A stretch of DNA of 64,000 nt, from contig NZ_QFWH01000004.1 in assembly GCF_003149375.1 (NCBI RefSeq), positions 124,001 through 188,000 on the forward strand. Reading direction: 5' to 3'. Each line of letters begins with the position of its first letter. Within the stretch, counting starts at the first letter, position 1. This stretch comes from Vampirovibrio chlorellavorus. Its GTDB lineage: Bacteria; Cyanobacteriota; Vampirovibrionia; Vampirovibrionales; Vampirovibrionaceae. The notes beneath the pieces were generated by a model. That model ran no database searches and was not told where the DNA came from. It saw only the letters and a list, made by a program, of their open reading frames with translations. The translations under genes and the position numbers were made by a program. This document shows positions 52,219 to 60,198 of the stretch, piece by piece.

Positions 52219-52923
52219 TTACTGTCTCAGGTTGACGGACTGACGGTAGAGTTCGTCGGCGAATTTGATAATCCGGAGGTTGGAGATGAGCGAGGCGTTC
52301 AGTCGCAGCACTTGGTCAATTTGCATGTGGACGCTGACATTGGATCGCTCCAGGGTGCCTTGCTTGATTTTGCTGTTGATGTCGGCAATAGGCTCCCCAG
52401 AGTCGGGGGTGGGGGCCAGCTTGTTGTAGCCCAGATTTTTCAGTGCTTCCGGGTTGGGGAATTTGGCCAGCGTGATTTTGCCAATGACGTTGAAATCCTG
52501 ATTTTTAGGCGTTTTAACCCGAACTTCCCCGTCTTCCCGGATTTGAATTTTTTCGTAATCGATGGGCACTTGAATGCCATCGGCCACAATATCGCCCCGG
52601 TGATTGACAATGTAGCCCTTGCTGTTCAGGGTCAGGCTGCCGTCGCGGGTGTAGGCCACCGTGCCGTCCGGTTGAGTGACCGGAATGTAGCCAAACCCGT
52701 CCACGGAAATATCCAGTTCCCGCTTGGTAATCATGGCCAGCCCTTTGCTGGCGTCCACTTTTACGGTGCCTTCCAGTCGATCATCGCTGGTCAGGTACTG
52801 CTCAAAACGTTGGGCTTTGTAGCCGGTGGTGTTGAAGTTGGCAATGTTGTTGGAGATGGAACCTAACGACTGAAACTGCTTGCTGGCGTTGCTGGCAGCC
52901 AGTTTCATAATCACATCAAGCAT
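52219..52923 (-). CDS. Flagellar rod/hook protein of the FlgF/FlgG type (first)
   Basis: The 234-residue product has the N-terminal motif LGSISNNIANFNTTGYKAQR, the central DISVDGFGYIPVTQPDGTVA followed by YTRDGSLTLNSKGYIVNHRG, and C-terminal NVSVHMQIDQVLRLNASLIS. The SVDGxGY...YTRDGSLTLN pattern defines the FlgF/FlgG/FlgE group; length fits FlgF or FlgG of the rod. The C-terminus keeps the ERSNVS motif common to FlgG. It is likely a distal-rod or hook-junction component. The two genes of this type in the cluster are well diverged from each other. Confidence 0.88.
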   Translation of the reverse strand: MLDVIMKLAASNASKQFQSLGSISNNIANFNTTGYKAQRFEQYLTSDDRLEGTVKVDASKGLAMITKRELDISVDGFGYIPVTQPDGTVAYTRDGSLTLNSKGYIVNHRGDIVADGIQVPIDYEKIQIREDGEVRVKTPKNQDFNVIGKITLAKFPNPEALKNLGYNKLAPTPDSGEPIADINSKIKQGTLERSNVSVHMQIDQVLRLNASLISNLRIIKFADELYRQSVNLRQ

Positions 52924-53020
52924 AGTCGGACTCCTTTAAACAAAGTTTTGAAAAGTGGGATCGGAACTTAAAAATCGGATGAAAATCAGGGCTGGAAAAG
53001 CCTTGGGTTAATGGGACTCA

Positions 53021-53722
53021 TTACTGGGCTCGGCCCAATTCCTGAATCATGCGGGACAGGTTGTCGTTCTGCACAATAAACATTTGCCGGTTGGCTTCAA
53101 ATTCCCGCCGCAGGGGCATAATGGCCATGTACTCATCCTGCAGCATCACGTTGGAATCTTCCACGTAGCCCTGTTTCATATCGACTTCGCTGGCGGCGGA
53201 GCCCTGTTCGTTGGCCACACCGATGGTGGCCGCCGAGGTCACACTGCCTTTTTTCAGGTTGTAGAGCATTACCTCGCCGCTGGGCGTTATTTTCAGTTCT
53301 TTTTCCAGATTCTCCGGAATGTAGGGCAGGCGGATGGGTAGACCGGAGGCGGATAAAATCCGTTTGCCATCCAGTGCTTTCAAGTACCCGTCCTTATCCA
53401 GCTGAAAGCGGCCGTCCCGGGTCAGATCGACTCCGCCATAGGCGTTCAGTTTTTGAAAATAGCCTTTGGTGTTCAGGGCCACATCCAGCGGGTAGCCGGA
53501 GCGACGCAGGCGACCAATGTCCGTATTGGTGGCGGAATCGACGGCGTTGGGGCCCAATACTTCGGCAAAGGAGGTGATGACCGGGCTTTTTTTCTGGTAG
53601 CCGGGAATGCCGTAGTTGGCGATGTTGTCGGTATGCACGTTGAGCAGGGACATTTGGGTGTGCATGGCCTTGATGGAAATGGTCAGCCCATCATTGGCGT
53701 AAACGTAACCTTTCAGTTCCAT
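53021..53722 (-). CDS. Flagellar rod/hook protein of the FlgF/FlgG type (second)
   Basis: The 233-residue product begins MELKGYVYANDGLTISIKAM and has NVHTDNIANYGIPGYQKKSP, DVALNTKGYFQKLNAYGGVD followed by LTRDGRFQLDKDGYLKALDG, and a C-terminal QGYVEDSNVMLQDEYMAIM. These match the FlgF/FlgG group. ATG 53722 is chosen because the frame's upstream 50 codons have no family resemblance and AAGGA lies about 9 bases before it. It is the first gene of the minus-strand flagellar cluster. Confidence 0.87.
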   Translation of the reverse strand: MELKGYVYANDGLTISIKAMHTQMSLLNVHTDNIANYGIPGYQKKSPVITSFAEVLGPNAVDSATNTDIGRLRRSGYPLDVALNTKGYFQKLNAYGGVDLTRDGRFQLDKDGYLKALDGKRILSASGLPIRLPYIPENLEKELKITPSGEVMLYNLKKGSVTSAATIGVANEQGSAASEVDMKQGYVEDSNVMLQDEYMAIMPLRREFEANRQMFIVQNDNLSRMIQELGRAQ

Positions 53723-53832
53723 GGCTGCTTTCCTTCTTGCGTTAAAGCGCACTGTTGGGATTGTGCATGGCTTTTGGCCAAATACAATGTCGCCTGATCT
53801 GCATTTCGGTAAAGCGGAAATAAAATGAAGAA

Positions 53833-53862
53833 TCCCCCACCCAAAATCCTCTGGATGGGGGA
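53833..53862 (-). terminator. Possible terminator of the exported-protein gene at 53902
   Basis: TCCCCCA (53833-53839) pairs with TGGGGGA (53856-53862). The minus strand then continues into T-rich sequence. It is 40 bases past the stop of the gene at 53902-54318 and lies ahead of the flagellar cluster. Confidence 0.5.
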
Positions 53863-53901
53863 CTGCTCTCAAAAAATGGGAGGTTGGCTAAAATCGACTC
53901 C

Positions 53902-54318
53902 CTAAAAACGATCCCACAGCTGGTATCCGGCAGTGCCTCCCTGGGCTGCCCCCTGAGGGGCTCCGGTGGCTAACCCAACCGGTACGGCGGCAATGGTGCC
54001 AATGAGACCCACCGGCACCAGCAATGGATTTTGTTCCGCTTCGCCAAAGGTGCCTTGGGCAAATTGCTCTTCTGTGGCCACCACGCCCTGTAAGCCCCCG
54101 TGAATGGCCCCAATGGCCAAGCCTGTGGCCCCGGTCACCAACCGCAAGGGAATGCTGACCATCTGCCAGGTCTGGTTGCCGCTGCGGGTCATGGGCCCGC
54201 TGTGCGGGGTTTTCGCTGGAGGGGTCTTGCCTGCGGATGCGGCAATGCCCCGGCCGCTGACTAACACGGCTACAATACTTGCCGCCACCAATAGCACGGC
54301 AAAAATTCGCCTAAACAC
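53902..54318 (-). CDS. Small exported Gly/Ala-rich protein of unknown function
   Basis: The 138-residue product has a signal peptide (RRIFAVLLVAASIVAVLVS, cleavage perhaps near GIAAS). After a Pro/Thr-rich part there are three stretches rich in small residues: LRLVTGATGLAIGAIHGGLQ, LVPVGLIGTIAAVPVGLATG and APQGAAQGGTAGYQLWDRF. Their Gly-zipper-like spacing is of the kind seen in membrane-inserting or oligomerising segments. No family is recognised. It precedes the flagellar cluster on the same strand but is separated from it by a terminator-like hairpin. Confidence 0.65.
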   Translation of the reverse strand: MFRRIFAVLLVAASIVAVLVSGRGIAASAGKTPPAKTPHSGPMTRSGNQTWQMVSIPLRLVTGATGLAIGAIHGGLQGVVATEEQFAQGTFGEAEQNPLLVPVGLIGTIAAVPVGLATGAPQGAAQGGTAGYQLWDRF

Positions 54319-54473
54319 TACGTTCTCTCCTACGCTCTATCCGATCTCTCTAACTGGACTGACTCATTCGACTGAATCTACGGGCACAAGCCTTTACCAC
54401 AACAACGGCTGGCCACGTTGATCAATTGCCTTCGATGCCATCATTCTAAAAGATTTTTGCGGATTCGCCTACT

Positions 54474-54505
54474 AAAAAAATCCCAGCCGTAAAGCCGGGA
54501 TTTTT
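54474..54505 (-). terminator. Terminator after the gene at 54532
   Basis: AAAAATCCC-A-GC and GC-C-GGGATTTTT form a stem with a one-base mismatch and a 6-base loop. A/T runs flank both sides, so it can work in both directions. It lies 27 bases past the stop of the gene at 54532-54906. Confidence 0.8.
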
Positions 54506-54531
54506 GAGATTTTTAAAAGAAGGGGCTGGCC

Positions 54532-54906
54532 CTAAATTTTGACGGCATCCACCTTGAAGGTTTCGGGATGCTTGATGACGGTCTGGATGATTTCCAGGGT
54601 GGCGGTAAAGGAAATCAGCTTGTCCATACGGCTGACCGCTTTGGCGCCCGCTTCGGTCAATAACTTTTGCAGTTCTTCGGCCCCGCCGGTGGTACGGGCT
54701 TCCAGCGTAGCGCGCAAGTCGGTTTCCCGAATAAACGTCATGTCCTTGCGGTTGTTGTAATAAATGTACCAGGCCTTGTGCGTAAAGCGGGCCGTGCTGC
54801 TTTGCAAATCATCGGTAGTAAAAGGCGGTTCTGCGGGGGGAGCCGGTTTTTCGGCGGTGGCTGCGGCGCTGGCCGCTGGCTTTTCAGGTTGAGTTGCTTC
54901 ACTCAT
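54532..54906 (-). CDS. Unknown cytosolic protein with Ala/Pro-rich N-terminus
   Basis: The 124-residue product starts MSEATQPEKPAASAAATAEK, a disordered leader of about 30 residues. The rest is a compact helical domain: STARFTHKAWYIYYNNRKDM, a segment with ATLEARTTGGAEELQKLLTE, then FTATLEIIQTVIKHPETF. ATG 54906 gives this start and GGAG lies about 13 bases upstream. There is no signal peptide or membrane segment. It is monocistronic with a strong terminator. The family is not recognised. Confidence 0.62.
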   Translation of the reverse strand: MSEATQPEKPAASAAATAEKPAPPAEPPFTTDDLQSSTARFTHKAWYIYYNNRKDMTFIRETDLRATLEARTTGGAEELQKLLTEAGAKAVSRMDKLISFTATLEIIQTVIKHPETFKVDAVKI

Positions 54907-55003
54907 AACAGACAATCCACTCCAAAGCATTGTTGATTCAATGTGTTGCCATCTTAGCAGTCGCACACAGTAGTGACAAGTTTAGTGAGCCCCAGTGAGA
55001 AGT

Positions 55004-56110
55004 TTAGTGAGCCAACAGGCTCTTCTGAAAACGCCGGGTTCCCTGCGGGGTCGTTTGCTGTGTGGTTTGCTGGCTGGCCAGCGGCAAAGGGGCTTTGGTG
55101 TCCGCCTGCCGGGGGGCGGTGGATTCGGAGGGGCTGTAGGAGCCTTTCAGGCCGGTGGGGCCATTCAGGATATCCGGGACGTCCCGTGTCTCGGGACTGG
55201 GTGGTGCGGGCGTGTTGACGCTGCCAAAGATCACGTGCAACAGGATGATGGCTTCCGCCCGGGTGGCTGGCCGGGTGGGTTTAAACCCGTCTTCAACGGT
55301 CAGTTGGTTGGCGTTCACATGAAAGGCTTTTTGCAGCAGGGCGTCCCGATAGGCCACCGCCACAAAGGGTTTGGCCCATGCACTGATGGCGGCGTAATCC
55401 TTGAACAGGGACAAGGCTTCGTCACCGTTGGTGTCGGTGGCGCCCGGGGTCATGCCCTCCACGGCCTGCGGACTCAGGCTCAGGGCATCGGTGTATTTTT
55501 TTGCCAGAAAAACGCCCAGGCTGCAAAGGGTCTCCCGGCTTAAGGTTTCGGTATCGGCAATGCGATGGGTGCCCAATTGCATGTCCGGGGCGATCAGTTC
55601 CAGTTGTTGCGGGTTCATGGGGCTGCTCAGGTCATCGGCTTTCCCGTTGATCTTTGTGGGGGCTGGCTGGCTGATGACCGGGCTGTTCCCGTCCTGTGGA
55701 ATGGGTACGCCGGCTTGGGCGGCCTGAAAGGCCGTGGCCCAGGTTCTGAACGTTTTCAGGTCAATGGGCTTTTCCGGATAAAATTGATCCAAGGGGCCCG
55801 CGGGTTTGAGTACCCCCAGGCCAATGGCCTGACTGACCGCGGGAAACAGGGCAGGGTTTCGTGTGCCTCCCTGCTCCCGCAGTCTGGCGATATCGGCATA
55901 GGTGCCCACGAACAGAGGCAGCTGGCCCTGGTCGCTTGAAACTTCCGCTGCCGGGGGTGCTGGAATCAGGGGCGGCTCTTTGACCGGTTTCTCCCGCTGG
56001 AACGGGTTCTGCAAACAGCCGCTCAGCAATAGTGTGCCTAAAATGGCCATAGCGCCCAGAACACGCTTATTGAAAGCTGAATGATTGAACGGCGGGTTCG
56101 GCATGATCAA
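55004..56110 (-). CDS. SLH-domain lipoprotein
   Basis: The 368-residue product has a lipoprotein signal: LGAMAILGTLLLSGCLQNPF, with Cys in the lipobox LLSGC. Two SLH-type units follow. The first lies at about 85-130 (AVSQAIGLGVLKPAGPLDQF and YPEKPIDLKTFRTWATAFQ). The second is at about 235-300 (FKDYAAISAWAKPFVAVAYR and FKPTRPATRAEAIILLHVIF). SLH domains bind cell-wall-linked polysaccharide; here a lipid anchor in one membrane would tether it to the wall. The C-terminus is Pro/Thr/Gln-rich and unstructured. It could help attach the outer membrane to the wall, as SLH proteins do in cyanobacteria and Thermus. This role is inference. Confidence 0.85.
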   Translation of the reverse strand: MIMPNPPFNHSAFNKRVLGAMAILGTLLLSGCLQNPFQREKPVKEPPLIPAPPAAEVSSDQGQLPLFVGTYADIARLREQGGTRNPALFPAVSQAIGLGVLKPAGPLDQFYPEKPIDLKTFRTWATAFQAAQAGVPIPQDGNSPVISQPAPTKINGKADDLSSPMNPQQLELIAPDMQLGTHRIADTETLSRETLCSLGVFLAKKYTDALSLSPQAVEGMTPGATDTNGDEALSLFKDYAAISAWAKPFVAVAYRDALLQKAFHVNANQLTVEDGFKPTRPATRAEAIILLHVIFGSVNTPAPPSPETRDVPDILNGPTGLKGSYSPSESTAPRQADTKAPLPLASQQTTQQTTPQGTRRFQKSLLAH

Positions 56111-56451
56111 AGAACGCCCGTACTTTCTCTCTCGTTTTTCTACCTGTTGTTGACGGTTTGTGGCTTTTTTCCAGTTTCTTCCCCAGCGCCCTTTAATGAC
56201 CTTGGGGCGCGTGGATTCGCTGAAAATGCTTTATTTTATGTTACAGTATTTTTATCAAACCATTGGTAGTTAATGCGAACAAGGGCAGTCGTGGCTCCGG
56301 TTTATCCCCTCTGCATCATCCCTTGGGTCCCTGATGTTGATTTGCGGGCTGCTTGCATTGAATGATTTTGATTGCGCGTTCGACTTGGGCGCTGACAAAA
56401 TGACGCTGACAAAATGATCAAAAAAACGTAGGTAAGAGGCTTGAGGTACTG
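56111..56451. other. Divergent spacer with tandem repeat upstream of FNR
   Basis: This 341-base region holds no gene I can support. It must hold promoters for the SLH lipoprotein and for the FNR gene. An AT-rich block with TTATTTTATGTTACAG lies near 56231-56246. A 14-bp tandem repeat sits in the FNR leader (listed separately). Confidence 0.4.
56390..56417 (+). repeat. Tandem 14-bp repeat in the FNR leader
   Basis: CGCTGACAAAATGA occurs twice with no gap (56390-56403 and 56404-56417), ending 34 bases before the FNR start codon. It could be a two-site operator, or a slippage product. Confidence 0.7.
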
Positions 56452-57336
56452 ATGAGCATTCCTTCCACTGCCCAGGAAATTCCCTCCAACATTTATAAGC
56501 CCAACGCGCCACTAACCGCGCGCGTAGTGGCCCATCACCGCCTGACCGCCCCGGATTCTCCCAATGATGTTTGCCACATTGTCTACGACATTTCGGGCAG
56601 TGACTTGCGCTATGTGGAAGGCCAGAGCATCGGCATTCTGCCGCCCGGTGAAGACGCCAACGGCAAGCCCCACAAGCTGCGCTTGTACTCCATCGCCTCA
56701 CCCGGGGTGGGGGATGATGGCGAGGGCAAGACGGTGACCGTTTGCGTAAAACGGGCCATTACCGTGGATGAAGCCACCGGCAAAGAGTATCATGGGGTCT
56801 GCTCCAGCTACCTGTGCGACTTGAAGGTGGGGGATATCTCCCAGTTGACCGGGCCGGTGGGCAAGGCCTTTTTAATGCCCGAGCAAGCGGACGCCAATAT
56901 CATCATGGTGGCCACGGGCACCGGAATCGCTCCCTTTCGGGCCTTTCTCAGCAAGCGCTACAAGCAGTTGAAGCATGAAAAAGGCCAAAGCTGGCTGTTT
57001 TTTGGGGCCCAAACCCGCAAGGATTATCTGTATCAGGATGAGCTGGACGCTTATGCTCAAAATGAAGGCTGCCACATTGTCACTGCCTTTAGCCGGGAAG
57101 AGCAAAACGCCCAGGGTGGGCGCATGTACGTGCAGCATCGCCTGATTGAGCATGGGGAAACCCTGTTTAACCTGCTGAAGCAGCCCAATACCTACCTGTA
57201 TATCTGCGGTTTGCGGGGCATGGAAGCGGGTATTCTGGAAGGCTTCCAGGAAATTGCCCAGCGTCAGGGCATTGATTGGACTGTGTTTTTTGATACATTG
57301 AAAGCCGAGAAGCGTTGGCACGTTGAAGTGTACTAG
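56452..57336 (+). CDS. petH: Ferredoxin-NADP+ reductase, plant/cyanobacterial type
   Basis: The 294-residue FAD enzyme moves electrons between ferredoxin (or flavodoxin) and NADP(H). Signatures are EGQSIGILPP, the FAD-binding HKLRLYSIASPG, the NADP-binding VATGTGIAPFRAFLSK and the C-terminal aromatic Tyr in WHVEVY. There is no CpcD linker domain as in phycobilisome-bound forms. In a non-photosynthetic cell it probably runs from NADPH to ferredoxin, or the reverse from reduced ferredoxin. A GAGG ribosome site lies about 7 bases before the ATG. The flavoprotein gene follows after 36 bases, suggesting a shared operon. Confidence 0.92.
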   Translation: MSIPSTAQEIPSNIYKPNAPLTARVVAHHRLTAPDSPNDVCHIVYDISGSDLRYVEGQSIGILPPGEDANGKPHKLRLYSIASPGVGDDGEGKTVTVCVKRAITVDEATGKEYHGVCSSYLCDLKVGDISQLTGPVGKAFLMPEQADANIIMVATGTGIAPFRAFLSKRYKQLKHEKGQSWLFFGAQTRKDYLYQDELDAYAQNEGCHIVTAFSREEQNAQGGRMYVQHRLIEHGETLFNLLKQPNTYLYICGLRGMEAGILEGFQEIAQRQGIDWTVFFDTLKAEKRWHVEVY

Positions 57337-57372
57337 GGCCACGCCGACTATCAAACAAGAGGGGGGCTCGGT

Positions 57373-59106
57373 ATGTCTGATCGGGTGGAATATGATGTGC
57401 TGTTGGTCGGAGGGAGTCCGTCCAACCTGATTTTGGCCCATCGCTTGGTGGATTTGGCCATTGAAAGCGGTACGGCTTTTACCTTTGGTATTCTGGAAAA
57501 GGGCAAAGACTTCGGGGCCCATATTGTCAGTGGGGCGGTTTCCAATCCCCGGGTGCTGAAAAAAGTCTTTCCCAACCTGGAGCAATCGGATTTTCCGCTG
57601 GAAGGCATTTGCCGGGACAGCCATTTTTCGGTGCTGGGGGCCCAGAATGTCTGGCACGTGCCCCGTCCCCTCATGCCGGAGGGGGTGAAAAAGGAAGGCT
57701 ACTATATTCTCACCCTGAGTGAGGTGGTGAAGTGGCTGGCGGAAAAGCTGGAAGAAAAAGTCAGTGCCGTAGACCACATTCATGGCGATTTGTTTCCGGC
57801 CTTTGCCGCCCATGCCGTGGTTTATGAGGGCGACCGGGTCACCGGGGTGCAAGTGGTGGAACAGTCCACCGGCAGCCCCGATGAGGATAATATTTACGGG
57901 CGGGTGGTGTGCTTTGGAGACAAGGGCTTTGTCTCCCGAGACCTGATTGCCAAATTTACTTTGCGAGACAATCCCCAAAAATGGTCGGTGGGGGTGAAGG
58001 AAGTTTGGGAACTGGCTGAGGGCCAAAGTTTTGAGGGTCAGGTCTGGCACACCATGGGCTATCCGTTGGTGGATGGCACCTTTGGGGGTGGCTTTATCTA
58101 TGGCATGAAGGGCAATAAGCTCACCGTGGGCCTGATTGCCTCTCTGGACAGTCCCAATCCCAATCTGAACCCGCAGGAAAAATTGCAGGACCTCAAAAAA
58201 CACCCATGGCTTCAGGGCATGCTAAAGGGCGGGAAATTGCTCAAATACGGGGCCGCCTTGTTACCGGAAGGCGGGTATTACAGCCTGCCCAAGCAGTTTC
58301 AGGTGGATGGGGCCTTGATTCTGGGTGATGCCTTGGGCGTGCTGGATGTCAGTTGCCTTTCCGGGGTGGATAAGTCTATGGAAACGGGCTACATCGCCGC
58401 TCAGGTGATTCACGACGTTTTAAAATCCGGCGGAGACTTTACTCAGGCCGCTCTGGCTCCCTATCAGCAACAGGTCATGGATGGCTTTATCGGGCAGGAG
58501 CTGAAAAAAGGCCGGTACTTCCGCCACGCCTGGGAGGAAAACCCCCGCTTGCTGAATGCGTATTTGCCGGAAGTTCTACAGGGCATCGATACCAGCAGTC
58601 CCTATGCCGGGTTGATCAGCGTGGGCCTGAAAAATAATCCCATCACGGCCTTGACCGACGCTTTGCGTCTGAAGGGCTTTATTGAAGGCACCGCTGACAT
58701 TGGCCACTTGCGCTACAAGCCGGATTATCAGCATATTATTCCCAATTACAAACCGGCCAGCCTGACCCCGCCCCAATACGATGAGGCCACGGTAGTATCT
58801 CGCCCTGATGCGGTGTTTTACGCCGATCCCAAATACCATGAAGGCAACATGCACATTGACGAGTTCAATGCCGATGTGTGCGTAAAGTGCATTAGCAGTT
58901 ACGAGGCCCTGCAAAAGACCACCCCCTGTGTCTCCGACTGCACGGCGGAAGTGCATCGGGTGGATGATCTGGCCGGGGTGCGCAAGCACGGCATGTCTCT
59001 GGAAAACTGTATTCAGTGCCGTACGTGCGAAATTGTGTGCCCGGAAGTGAATCTGAAAGTGCGGGCGGCGGAGCAAGGCTCCGGGCCGGACTTTATGGGT
59101 TTGTAA
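57373..59106 (+). CDS. ETF:quinone oxidoreductase-like flavoprotein (FixC type) with altered FAD motif
   Basis: The 577-residue product matches ETF-ubiquinone oxidoreductases: KFTLRDNPQKWSVGVKEVWE, GGGFIYGMKGNKLTVGLIAS, LGDALGVLDVSCLSGVDKSM and a C-terminal ferredoxin domain with CIQCRTCEIVCPEV, which binds a [4Fe-4S] cluster. These enzymes pass electrons from reduced electron-transfer flavoprotein to quinone. The N-terminal dinucleotide motif normally GxGxxG (GAGPAG in this family) reads GGSPSNL, so the last Gly is Asn. Earlier, CVKCISSYEALQKTTPCVSDC adds four more Cys that could bind another centre. No ETF subunit genes are nearby. Tight linkage to FNR suggests a different electron donor, perhaps FNR or ferredoxin. 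Confidence 0.85.
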   Translation: MSDRVEYDVLLVGGSPSNLILAHRLVDLAIESGTAFTFGILEKGKDFGAHIVSGAVSNPRVLKKVFPNLEQSDFPLEGICRDSHFSVLGAQNVWHVPRPLMPEGVKKEGYYILTLSEVVKWLAEKLEEKVSAVDHIHGDLFPAFAAHAVVYEGDRVTGVQVVEQSTGSPDEDNIYGRVVCFGDKGFVSRDLIAKFTLRDNPQKWSVGVKEVWELAEGQSFEGQVWHTMGYPLVDGTFGGGFIYGMKGNKLTVGLIASLDSPNPNLNPQEKLQDLKKHPWLQGMLKGGKLLKYGAALLPEGGYYSLPKQFQVDGALILGDALGVLDVSCLSGVDKSMETGYIAAQVIHDVLKSGGDFTQAALAPYQQQVMDGFIGQELKKGRYFRHAWEENPRLLNAYLPEVLQGIDTSSPYAGLISVGLKNNPITALTDALRLKGFIEGTADIGHLRYKPDYQHIIPNYKPASLTPPQYDEATVVSRPDAVFYADPKYHEGNMHIDEFNADVCVKCISSYEALQKTTPCVSDCTAEVHRVDDLAGVRKHGMSLENCIQCRTCEIVCPEVNLKVRAAEQGSGPDFMGL

Positions 59107-59350
59107 GGGTCGACTTTCATCGTCATGGCAGTGGAGGAGCCCGTTCCTTCCGGGGTCCCCTTGGGTGCCTGTGTGTCTGTGCGCTGATACGATTGATACG
59201 CATGATACGAAGAAAAAAGCTGGAGGGCCTGCGGGCGCTGACGGAATTTTGTCACGGAATGGTCACAAATGCCCGTGGGGCGATCCGTTTGGGGGCTGCG
59301 CCTTTTCAGGATTGGTGGGTTTACAGTTCTTAACAATTGAGGGTTTCTCA
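59107..59350. other. Spacer with 9-bp-period TGATACG repeats
   Basis: No gene is supported in this spacer. TGATACG occurs three times at exact 9-base steps (59185, 59194, 59203). Other small repeats such as GTCACGGAATGGTCAC lie near 59251. Confidence 0.35.
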
Positions 59351-59378
59351 TTGACTCAGGGATGATAGTGTCGATAAT
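59351..59378 (+). promoter_or_regulatory. Sigma70-type promoter of a small transcription unit
   Basis: TTGACT (59351-59356) and GATAAT (59373-59378) are near-consensus boxes with a 16-base spacer. Just downstream, ACACT and AGTGT (within 59379-59398) form a small inverted repeat that may be an operator. Confidence 0.55.
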
Positions 59379-59469
59379 ACACTAGAACAAAGTGTAAAAA
59401 TCACACTAGCCCAAATGGCCTACAGTTGTCGGTTTCGCATTTAGTTTTAAAAAATGAATCGAGCGCGTG

Positions 59470-59655
59470 ATGCCCATTCCATTTTTTTCTTCAACCCATA
59501 ACACCCCTCAAATCGCAAACCCTGGAGTGCGTAACATTTTTCGCAGGAATCAGGAACCGGTTCGTTCACAGGTCTTGGATCTGTGGGTTCACCCGGAAAA
59601 ATACCGTTTCTACGAAGAATCAAAAAATTACCCCTCTCTGGATATCTTGGCTTAG
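59470..59655 (+). CDS. Possible 61-residue protein in a stand-alone transcription unit
   Basis: The frame begins MPIPFFSSTHNTPQIANPGV and continues FRRNQEPVRSQVLDLWVHPE, ending NYPSLDILA. A promoter-like element lies about 92 bases upstream and a strong terminator 34 bases downstream, so the region is likely transcribed. The ribosome site is poor, so the product could instead be a small RNA of about 320 bases. A short frame starting at ATG 59454 (15 codons) overlaps the start. No family is recognised. Confidence 0.4.
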   Translation: MPIPFFSSTHNTPQIANPGVRNIFRRNQEPVRSQVLDLWVHPEKYRFYEESKNYPSLDILA

Positions 59656-59688
59656 ACCCCTTAAATTTTAGCCAAGTTAAAGCGAAAT

Positions 59689-59710
59689 GGACCTTCGGGT
59701 CCTTTTTTTT
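59689..59710 (+). terminator. UUCG-tetraloop terminator
   Basis: GGACC-TTCG-GGTCC followed by eight T residues is a textbook intrinsic terminator on the plus strand. It lies 34 bases after the small frame at 59470 and just before the end of the converging dgkA gene. Confidence 0.92.
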
Positions 59711-59717
59711 GCCTTTA

Positions 59718-60161
59718 TTACTGGGAGAGGAAGTGGCGCAGAATATGGGGCAGCAACACGCAGGCCCCACTCAAGCTCACCCCGACGGCTGTCACCAGAC
59801 AGGCGCCTGCCGCAATATCCTTGACCCGCTTGGCCCGTTGTCGAAAGGCCCCATCGGCCCACAGATCCACCAGATATTCCAGTGCCGTGTTCAGGGTTTC
59901 CATGGCGATCATCACGGTCATGCACAAAATCAAAATGGCCCATTCCGTGGGACTCACCTGCAAGAAAGCCGCCAGCAAGCTGATGAGGACCGTCAATAAT
60001 AAATGGGTACGAAAATTCCGCTCGGTGTAAAAGGTGGCTTTAAGCCCGTTCAGGGCGTAACCCAGGCTATGCCAGAAGCTGCGGGATTTGAACGGATGCT
60101 CCGGTTTGAGGGGGGAGGGCATAGCAGGCTCGGTGGATGGCTCAATGGTTTGGATGGTCAT
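59718..60161 (-). CDS. dgkA: Diacylglycerol kinase / undecaprenol kinase
   Basis: The 147-residue membrane enzyme has three helices and the DgkA motif: TERNFRTHLLLTVLISLLAA, IAMETLNTALEYLVDLWADG and KRVKDIAAGACLVTAVGVSL. It phosphorylates diacylglycerol or undecaprenol. A basic 27-residue N-terminus precedes the domain. It sits in the order pgpH-ybeY-dgkA, common in many bacteria including cyanobacteria, and follows ybeY by 37 bases. Confidence 0.94.
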   Translation of the reverse strand: MTIQTIEPSTEPAMPSPLKPEHPFKSRSFWHSLGYALNGLKATFYTERNFRTHLLLTVLISLLAAFLQVSPTEWAILILCMTVMIAMETLNTALEYLVDLWADGAFRQRAKRVKDIAAGACLVTAVGVSLSGACVLLPHILRHFLSQ

Positions 60162-60198
60162 AACTCAGGGTTCGTCGGTGAGGCTGAAACAAAGGGAC

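Noticed and set aside
56872-58203. 443-codon minus-strand frame across FNR and the flavoprotein gene
   Set aside because: It spans two clear plus-strand genes with cofactor motifs and has the His/Gln/Gly-rich look of a shadow frame.
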